Shown: piece after piece, positions 7,514 to 11,667 of the stretch
How positions within the stretch are numbered: position 1 is the stretch's first letter
Layout of the letters: the number at the start of each line of letters is the position of its first letter
Assembly: GCA_910586175.1 (NCBI GenBank)
Contig: CAJUIJ010000025.1
Span: 1 to 11,667, forward strand
Source: an uncultured Muribaculaceae bacterium
GTDB taxonomy: Bacteria; Bacteroidota; Bacteroidia; Bacteroidales; Muribaculaceae
Reading direction: 5' to 3'
DNA length: 11,667 nucleotides
The notes under the pieces: model-generated
Database searches by the model: none
Told to the model about the DNA's origin: nothing
What the model saw: the letters and a program-made list of their open reading frames with translations, nothing else
Program-made: the position numbers and the translations under genes

Positions 7514-8995
7514 ATGAGAAAAGCCATGATATTATTGGCTGCGTGCAGCATGTTGGTTCCCGCTGCCGCACGCACCTCCAAACAGCAACCCTCCACACCG
7601 GGAAAGTTCAAGGAGTTTCGCGACAAGATGCTCGGAAATTATAAGGACTACCGCGATAAGGTGCTCGATAATTACGATAAATTTCTTGACGGTGTATGGA
7701 CCGAGATGGCCACATTCAAGGGTGAGGAATATAATCCGAAGCCAAAGCCGAAGCATGTGCCGGAACTGAAGCAAAAGGAGACACCGGTAGTGCTTCCGGT
7801 GCCGGATATGCCTGCACCGGATTCTTCAGAACCATCTTCAGCTCCTGAGAAATCACCCTCCACACCGGAGCGCGCCGCAACGCCATCAGCAGCCACGGGC
7901 ACACCTCTCAGTTTCGACTATCATGGCATGCAGATGCAATTGCCGGCAGTGAGCGTGAGACTTATGGGTGCATGTCGCGACAAGACCGATTTCGCCGGAC
8001 AATGGCGTAATCTTGCGCGTGCCGACTTCGCCGGCGACTTCATATCGGCTGTAAGAAAGCTATCTGACGAGTGCAAGCTCAACGATTATCTCACATTCGA
8101 CTTATTGATGAGCTATGCCGGCCACATGTTTCCTGAAGTAGACTCATCGTCGCGTGCGAGCTTCGTGCATTTCATGCTCAACAATATGGGCTATGACGCA
8201 AGGTTGGGAATCACCGACAGCGGCGTGACTATGCTCATGCTGCCGCTGAAACAAAAGATTTTCGCGCGTGCTTTTATGGAGATTGATGGCCAGAGATATT
8301 ATGTGTTTACTGACGACAAACACACCCCGGCCGACATAGGAGGCTATATCAATACGTGCCAGCTGCCAAGTGGTGTGGATGCCGGCAGCCATTTTGACCT
8401 CACCATCCCCGACGGACTCAACTTGCCTTACAAAGCGCATACATTTGAAGTGAATTATGGCGGCATGCAACTTAAAGGCGAGGTTAACGCAAACCTTATG
8501 CCTTTACTATACAGGTATCCGCAGATGCCGATGGGTGATTACGCATCATCCACGCTGATGCCCTCGCTACGTGAGGATCTGGTGCGCCAAGTGAAGTCGC
8601 AACTAAGCGGCATGACCCAACTCGATGCAGTCAATACATTGTTGGGCTTCATACAAAGCGGATTCCAATATGCCACTGATGAGGAGCAGCATGGATTCGA
8701 AAAGCCCTACTTCTTGGAGGAGACGTTATATTACCCGAAATGCGACTGCGAAGACAGGGCTGTGATGTATGGCTATCTGCTGTCAAAGGCACTTGGCGTG
8801 GAAAATCACCTTATTTTCTATCCCGGTCATGAGTCAGTGGCAGTAACTCTCGACTCAGATATAGAGGGCGACAACTACGTATACAAGGGAAAGAGATACA
8901 TGATATCAGACCCCACCTTCATAGGAGCGGCCACAGGAGTCTGCATGCCCCAATATAAAACCACTACCCCCAAGATTGACTACGTATACAGATAA
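7514..8995 (+). CDS. exported transglutaminase-like (papain-fold) protein
   Basis: Encodes 493 residues. A signal peptide ends near residue 19 (AAA before RT). Residues about 28-65 are a repetitive helix with FRDK/YRDK/YDKF spacing of about 11 residues, followed by a Pro-rich linker (about 75-130). The C-terminal region carries a transglutaminase-like catalytic triad: C412 in the C-D-C-E-D-R-A motif, H439 in YPGHESVAV and D466 in MISDPT. In bacteria this fold usually serves as a cysteine protease or amidase rather than a crosslinker. An upstream segment (about 210-270) looks like a second, inactive copy of the same core. It is the last gene of the plus-strand run; the next gene is convergent, and only a 4-bp stem (CAGG/CCTG) is visible near 9028-9040. 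Function with the caspase is inferred from neighbourhood only. Confidence 0.88.
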   Translation: MRKAMILLAACSMLVPAAARTSKQQPSTPGKFKEFRDKMLGNYKDYRDKVLDNYDKFLDGVWTEMATFKGEEYNPKPKPKHVPELKQKETPVVLPVPDMPAPDSSEPSSAPEKSPSTPERAATPSAATGTPLSFDYHGMQMQLPAVSVRLMGACRDKTDFAGQWRNLARADFAGDFISAVRKLSDECKLNDYLTFDLLMSYAGHMFPEVDSSSRASFVHFMLNNMGYDARLGITDSGVTMLMLPLKQKIFARAFMEIDGQRYYVFTDDKHTPADIGGYINTCQLPSGVDAGSHFDLTIPDGLNLPYKAHTFEVNYGGMQLKGEVNANLMPLLYRYPQMPMGDYASSTLMPSLREDLVRQVKSQLSGMTQLDAVNTLLGFIQSGFQYATDEEQHGFEKPYFLEETLYYPKCDCEDRAVMYGYLLSKALGVENHLIFYPGHESVAVTLDSDIEGDNYVYKGKRYMISDPTFIGAATGVCMPQYKTTTPKIDYVYR

Positions 8996-9031
8996 GGCAA
9001 ACAATCGACATAACCGGCAACAATAAGCAGG

Positions 9032-9568
9032 CTATTTCCTGTTATACAACCGCATGCACAGGTATATTGCTGTGCCGGCAATGAGCATCAGCGGTAACAC
9101 GCTCCACAGGATGTGGTGTGTGCCTCTGGTGGAATTGGTGGTTACTTTATCCTCCAAACGATGGCTTTGCATTGCGTGGATACTCATTGTGTCCTTTCGG
9201 TGCGTGTTTCTTAGCCGTTGAGTCATATACTTGCGCTCTTTACTCACTCTTCCCTTTATGGCCTTGACACGTACATGCTGCGGGGAGTCGGCGTGATGTG
9301 AAGGAATTGAAATCTCAAGCGTATCGAACTCAAGATACAGTCGGGTGAGAAGAGAATCGCTTACCGCCTCGGTGATTCGCAGGTCGCTTGCACTCGACGA
9401 GGATGTGTCGGCTTGCTCTACCGTCTGTATGCTTCTTGCAGGCCGGCATGACCCTAAGAGTCCTATGACTGCGAGCATCATCAGGGATACAAGCAGGTTA
9501 CGACAAACTATCAAAGGCCAACCACATGTGCCGATTTTACGGAACCTAAGATTATCAAGCTTTTCCAT
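9032..9568 (-). CDS. small membrane or lipoprotein-like protein of unknown function
   Basis: Encodes 178 residues from the ATG whose complement is at 9566-9568. An open frame extends upstream to 9664, but a Bacteroidales-type promoter at 9595-9624 lies inside that extension, so the internal start is preferred. A hydrophobic segment at about 25-40 ends in L-L-G-S-C (Cys 41), which could be a lipobox, though the n-region before it is unusually long; it may instead be a plain membrane anchor. The middle is polar and Ser/Thr/Arg-rich (for example 'VKAIKGRVSKERKYMTQRL'). Residues about 153-172 form a second membrane helix followed by a basic tail (RLYNRK). I do not recognise the family. It converges on the transglutaminase-like gene and diverges from the ferritin-like gene. 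Confidence 0.6.
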   Translation of the reverse strand: MEKLDNLRFRKIGTCGWPLIVCRNLLVSLMMLAVIGLLGSCRPARSIQTVEQADTSSSSASDLRITEAVSDSLLTRLYLEFDTLEISIPSHHADSPQHVRVKAIKGRVSKERKYMTQRLRNTHRKDTMSIHAMQSHRLEDKVTTNSTRGTHHILWSVLPLMLIAGTAIYLCMRLYNRK

Positions 9569-9594
9569 ATCAGTAACTATTAATATATTCGGCA

Positions 9595-9624
9595 CAAAGT
9601 TAGTGTAGGGTGAGGAGGCGGCAA
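9595..9624 (-). promoter_or_regulatory. Bacteroidales-type promoter (-33 / -7)
   Basis: Read on the minus strand, TTG (complement of 9622-9624) is followed after 19 bases by TAACTTTG (complement of 9595-9602). This fits the TAnnTTTG -7 element and TTG-type -33 element known from Bacteroides. The 26 bases from the -7 element to the preferred ATG at 9568 allow a short leader of about 20 nt. Confidence 0.6.
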
Positions 9625-9686
9625 CCATATACCAACACAACAAAAAACTACAGCCGCGAAGCATAATAGAACATATGGGATAAGCG

Positions 9687-9702
9687 TTTTGTTATAACAT
9701 AA
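9687..9702. promoter_or_regulatory. palindrome upstream of the ferritin-like gene, possible operator
   Basis: TGTTATAACA (9690-9699) is a perfect 10-bp palindrome, extended by outer TT/AA with one mismatch to 9687-9702. It lies 20 bp before the ferritin-like ATG in the divergent intergenic region, where a regulator of an iron or oxidative-stress gene could bind. It does not match a Fur, DtxR or OxyR consensus I can name, and AT-rich DNA yields such palindromes by chance. No good TAnnTTTG promoter is visible for this gene. Confidence 0.25.
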
Positions 9703-9722
9703 ATACTAATATATAACCTGAA

Positions 9723-10283
9723 ATGGAAAACAAGAAATCAACTTTGACAAAAGAGCAGCGACTAAGCACATCGCTCTCCACAGAGCTTCGCGACCTGTTC
9801 GTACGCCAGCTCCAACACGAACTTAAAAACTTTGCACTCTACAACAGTTTCTCGGTATATTACAGCTGCAAGGGCCTTGAAAAGCTCGGCAAATATTACA
9901 AGGCACGTGCCGACGAAGAGCTGATGCATCAGGAGTGGATTATGAATTACCTCTCAGAATGTGACGTGCAATTTGAATATCCTGCAATCCCTGTCAACGA
10001 GACCCGCAAGCTTAACGACGACGTGACAGCCTTCCGTCTCACCGTTGAGCGCGAGGTGGAGACCACAGGCATGATCAATGAGATTGCCGACACAGCATTC
10101 GAACAGCGCGACTGGATGACCCTCAGTTTCCTGCTCGGCACTTTCAACAATGCGCGACTGATTCCGGAGCAGATTGAGGAAGAGTCACTCTCACGCACAG
10201 CCCTCGACATAATGATGACCGACGACCACATCCTGAAGAAAGAAAACCAGGTCTACGACCTCTACTTCTCCAACAAGAAGTAA
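9723..10283 (+). CDS. ferritin-like iron-storage protein
   Basis: Encodes 186 residues with no signal peptide, so it is cytosolic. It has the four-helix ferritin pattern. Matched by eye to E. coli FtnA, ferroxidase ligands are present: E33, E66 and H69 (in DEELMHQEW), E111 (in VEREVETTGMINEIAD), then Q150 and neighbouring Glu residues in the EQIEEE motif. E33 to E66 and E66 to H69 keep the FtnA spacing. Before the EQIEEE motif there are about six more residues than in FtnA (LGTFNNARLIP), and the N-terminus is longer by about 16, giving 186 against the usual 160-170. The expected role is oxidation of Fe2+ and storage as a ferric core. It could be a divergent ferritin-like protein without mineral storage. 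It stands alone, divergent from the minus-strand gene and followed by the inverted-repeat element. Confidence 0.82.
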   Translation: MENKKSTLTKEQRLSTSLSTELRDLFVRQLQHELKNFALYNSFSVYYSCKGLEKLGKYYKARADEELMHQEWIMNYLSECDVQFEYPAIPVNETRKLNDDVTAFRLTVEREVETTGMINEIADTAFEQRDWMTLSFLLGTFNNARLIPEQIEEESLSRTALDIMMTDDHILKKENQVYDLYFSNKK

Positions 10284-10326
10284 AAGCCTGGCTTACAAAA
10301 GCAAAACTCACAAAAGTATAACCAAC

Positions 10327-10345
10327 AAAAAGGCCTACGGCCTTT
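10327..10345 (-). terminator. terminator-like hairpin in the left arm, minus strand
   Basis: On the minus strand AAAGGCC-GTA-GGCCTTT is followed directly by TT, giving a run of five T. It is the mirror copy of the hairpin in the right arm and would stop transcription running leftwards towards the ferritin-like gene. On the plus strand the same hairpin lacks a T-run. Confidence 0.5.
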
Positions 10346-10377
10346 CACAGAACAAAAGCTGCCACAAAAGCGAACTA

Positions 10378-10455
10378 AAGCAACAACGCAAGCGGAAGCA
10401 ACAACGCAAGCGGAAGCACCAATGCGAGCGCAAGCAACCTTTGAAGCAACCTTTA
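10378..10455. repeat. tandem repeats, family A (18-bp x3, 12-bp x2)
   Basis: AAGCAACAACGCAAGCGG occurs at 10378-10395 and exactly again at 10396-10413, with a diverged third copy at 10414-10431 (AAGCACCAATGCGAGCGC). Two 12-bp units follow at 10432-10443 and 10444-10455 (AAGCAACCTTTG, AAGCAACCTTTA), sharing the AAGCAAC start. The stretch lies inside the inverted-repeat element, next to its left arm. Confidence 0.85.
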
Positions 10456-10461
10456 GAGAGG

Positions 10462-10565
10462 GTGCCTATAAGCGGGAGCGGGTCCTGATTAGCAGGAGCG
10501 AGTGCTGATTAGCGAGAGCGGGGTGCCGATGAGCGGGAGGGGGATGCTGATTAGCATGCGCGAGC
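10462..10565. repeat. degenerate tandem repeats, family B (20-22 bp, about 5 units)
   Basis: Five units start at 10462, 10482, 10502, 10523 and 10544, with consensus near GTGCTGATTAGCGGGAGCGG. Units vary but keep a GCTGATTAGC-like core. In several units the flanks of the core pair: TCCTG/CAGGA in the second and ATGCT/AGCAT in the fifth. The strand is G-rich, unlike family A. The array occupies the right half of the inverted-repeat interior. Confidence 0.75.
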
Positions 10566-10590
10566 TTAAGCCGGCAGCTTTTGTTCTGTG

Positions 10591-10609
10591 AAAGGCCGTA
10601 GGCCTTTTT
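10591..10609 (+). terminator. intrinsic terminator hairpin in the right arm
   Basis: AAAGGCC (10591-10597) and GGCCTTT (10601-10607) form a 7-bp stem with loop GTA and end in a run of five T (10605-10609). This is a good intrinsic terminator for plus-strand transcription and ends 19 bp before the transposase-like ATG, so read-through from the ferritin-like gene would stop here. GTAG (10598-10601) sits at the loop-stem junction. Confidence 0.7.
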
Positions 10610-10628
10610 AACTCTAATATCGAAGCCG

Positions 10629-11667
10629 ATGGCCAAGTCGATGAAACGCCGCTGCCTTACTCACGATTATAGAAGCCGAAGCATCTATCTGATTACCATA
10701 AATAAGGCACCGGGCATACCATACTTCTCCGAAGTCTACGGTGACCCTTTATGCGGCACAACGGCTTGTCATGTCCGCTACTTCCCGCTCGGCTTCCTGA
10801 TTGCAGACCAGTTGAGGCGCACCATTGCTTCTTTTCACGATACCCGAAATATCCAATATATTATCATGCCCGATCATATCCATATCGTTCTCTTTATTGA
10901 GAAGGATGTGGACTATCATTTAGGCACTCTCATAAACGATTTCAAATCAAACTGTACCCGTCAAAACTCGATGCAACCGATTTTTGAAGATGACTACAAC
11001 GACCGGATATGCTGGCGCAAGAACCAACTCGACCGGATGGTCAAATATGTACGCGATAATCCTCGCCGTCTCCTTATGCGTAGGTTGCACCCGGAGCATT
11101 TCCGTAGCCGCTTCTTTGTGACAATCGGAGGTAAAAACTACGAAGCGTATGGTAATCCGACTCTTCTCACCCACCCCTCAATAGTTGCTGTGCGTGTCAG
11201 CTCCAAATATACACCCGAAAAGCTTGTTGCACTCCACCGGCTATGGGATGAAGTGATACGACAGACCGGTGTCCTTGTATCTCCTTTCATAAGCCCGGCC
11301 GAACGCGCAGTGCGCGACAAGGCAATAGCAGAGGGCTCGGCTCTCATATATTTCACCAAAGATCAGTTTGGAGAAAGATACAAACCGCAAGGTGCTTTGT
11401 TCGATCTTTGCGCGGAGGGTCGCCTGTTGCTAATCTCGCTCGGCGATAACGTGAGCGTTAAGAGATGCCGCGCGGGCTTCGCCATAGTCACCATGCCACG
11501 CACCGATGTGGAGCGTGTGGCCTCACACCCGGCCATGAAATCGTTCAGCCTCGCAAAGCCCGTCAACATGAAACTTGACCGCGCACGTCTCGTAAGCGGC
11601 ATAGACAAGATTCACACCGGAGAAGGGCTGCCCCGCAAGTATACAGGCGCAGGCATAGTGGCGGGGG
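10629..11667 (+). CDS. Y1/RAYT-type transposase-like protein with C-terminal extension, partial at 3' end
   Basis: The frame stays open from 10602 to the window end, giving at least 346 residues from the first ATG (10629); a second ATG at 10641 would remove four residues. Residues about 10-150 match the REP-associated tyrosine transposase (IS200-like Y1) family: 'YRSRSIYLITI' as first strand, the metal-binding HUH-type motif H83-I-H85 in MPDHIHIVLFI, and the likely catalytic Y140 in KYVRDNPRRL. Classical members are about 150-230 residues; this one continues with residues about 160-340, including 'HPSIVAVRVSSKYTPEKL', 'TGVLVSPFISPAERAVRDKA', 'GSALIYFTKDQFGERYKPQG' and 'LFDLCAEGRLLLIS', which resemble a DprA/SLOG-like Rossmann domain. 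RAYT proteins nick and join single-stranded DNA at REP hairpins; here an inverted-repeat element lies immediately upstream. No stop is seen, so the true length is unknown. Confidence 0.85.
   Translation, partial: MAKSMKRRCLTHDYRSRSIYLITINKAPGIPYFSEVYGDPLCGTTACHVRYFPLGFLIADQLRRTIASFHDTRNIQYIIMPDHIHIVLFIEKDVDYHLGTLINDFKSNCTRQNSMQPIFEDDYNDRICWRKNQLDRMVKYVRDNPRRLLMRRLHPEHFRSRFFVTIGGKNYEAYGNPTLLTHPSIVAVRVSSKYTPEKLVALHRLWDEVIRQTGVLVSPFISPAERAVRDKAIAEGSALIYFTKDQFGERYKPQGALFDLCAEGRLLLISLGDNVSVKRCRAGFAIVTMPRTDVERVASHPAMKSFSLAKPVNMKLDRARLVSGIDKIHTGEGLPRKYTGAGIVAG

Larger units (their letters stand above)
10327..10609. repeat. 283-bp element bounded by perfect 37-bp inverted repeats
   Basis: The left arm 10327-10363 and right arm 10573-10609 are exact reverse complements over 37 bp (left arm begins AAAAAGGCCTACGGCC; right arm ends GGCCGTAGGCCTTTTT). 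Matching stops on both sides. The 209-bp interior holds two families of degenerate tandem repeats and no open frame that looks like a gene. The element begins 43 bp after the ferritin stop and ends 19 bp before the transposase-like ATG. It has the form of a MITE or REP-type element and may belong to the adjacent transposase. A recombinase-invertible segment is the other reading, but no TAnnTTTG promoter lies inside. Confidence 0.9.

Noticed and set aside
8996..9045. Terminator between the convergent genes
   Set aside because: Only a 4-bp stem (CAGG/CCTG) without a T-run was found, too weak to annotate.
9345..9608. 87-residue plus-strand open frame
   Set aside because: Antisense to the minus-strand membrane protein gene and crossing its promoter; no signal peptide, domain or leader.
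10378..10565. CRISPR or retron-type RNA
   Set aside because: The repeats are adjacent and degenerate with no spacers, and no cas or reverse transcriptase gene is present in the window.
10947..11608. Three minus-strand open frames of 73-81 residues
   Set aside because: They lie antisense to the transposase-like frame, which carries HIH and YVRDNP motifs and stays open to the window end.

Overview
The window looks like chromosomal DNA from a gut-type member of the Bacteroidales (Muribaculaceae or a relative is my best guess, from general style only). Start codons lack Shine-Dalgarno sequences and sit behind A/T-rich leaders. One promoter fits the Bacteroidales TAnnTTTG / TTG pattern. Most gene products carry Sec signal peptides, and the domain types are familiar from this order. 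Everything is read from sequence; no database search was possible.

Positions 82-8995 hold six plus-strand genes, all encoding predicted exported proteins and probably forming one transcription unit. In order: a FecR-like/DUF4384-like protein; a beta-propeller protein with a degenerate OmpA-like C-terminus; a large TPR-caspase (peptidase C14) with an intact His/Cys dyad; a DUF4384 protein whose ATG overlaps the caspase stop; a small basic coiled-coil protein; and a transglutaminase-like protein with a Cys-His-Asp triad. The propeller and caspase proteins share a related segment just after their repeat regions. The simplest reading is a periplasmic or surface caspase-centred system. Two unusual repeats interrupt the cluster: a 16-unit array of 9-bp repeats (6577-6720) and a triplicated 17-bp repeat that contains a stop codon (7375-7425), followed by two hairpins.

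Positions 9032-9568 (minus strand) encode a small membrane or lipoprotein-like protein of unknown function with a recognisable promoter. Diverging from it is a ferritin-like gene (9723-10283).

Positions 10284-11667 hold the second striking locus. A perfect 37-bp inverted repeat (10327-10363 and 10573-10609) encloses about 209 bp of two different degenerate tandem repeat families, and each arm contains a terminator-like hairpin. Nineteen bases further on begins an open frame that runs off the window end. It encodes a Y1/RAYT-type (REP-associated tyrosine) transposase-like protein with a HIH motif and a YVRDNP motif, plus a long C-terminal extension resembling a Rossmann/DprA-like domain. The repeat element may be the partner of this transposase-like protein.
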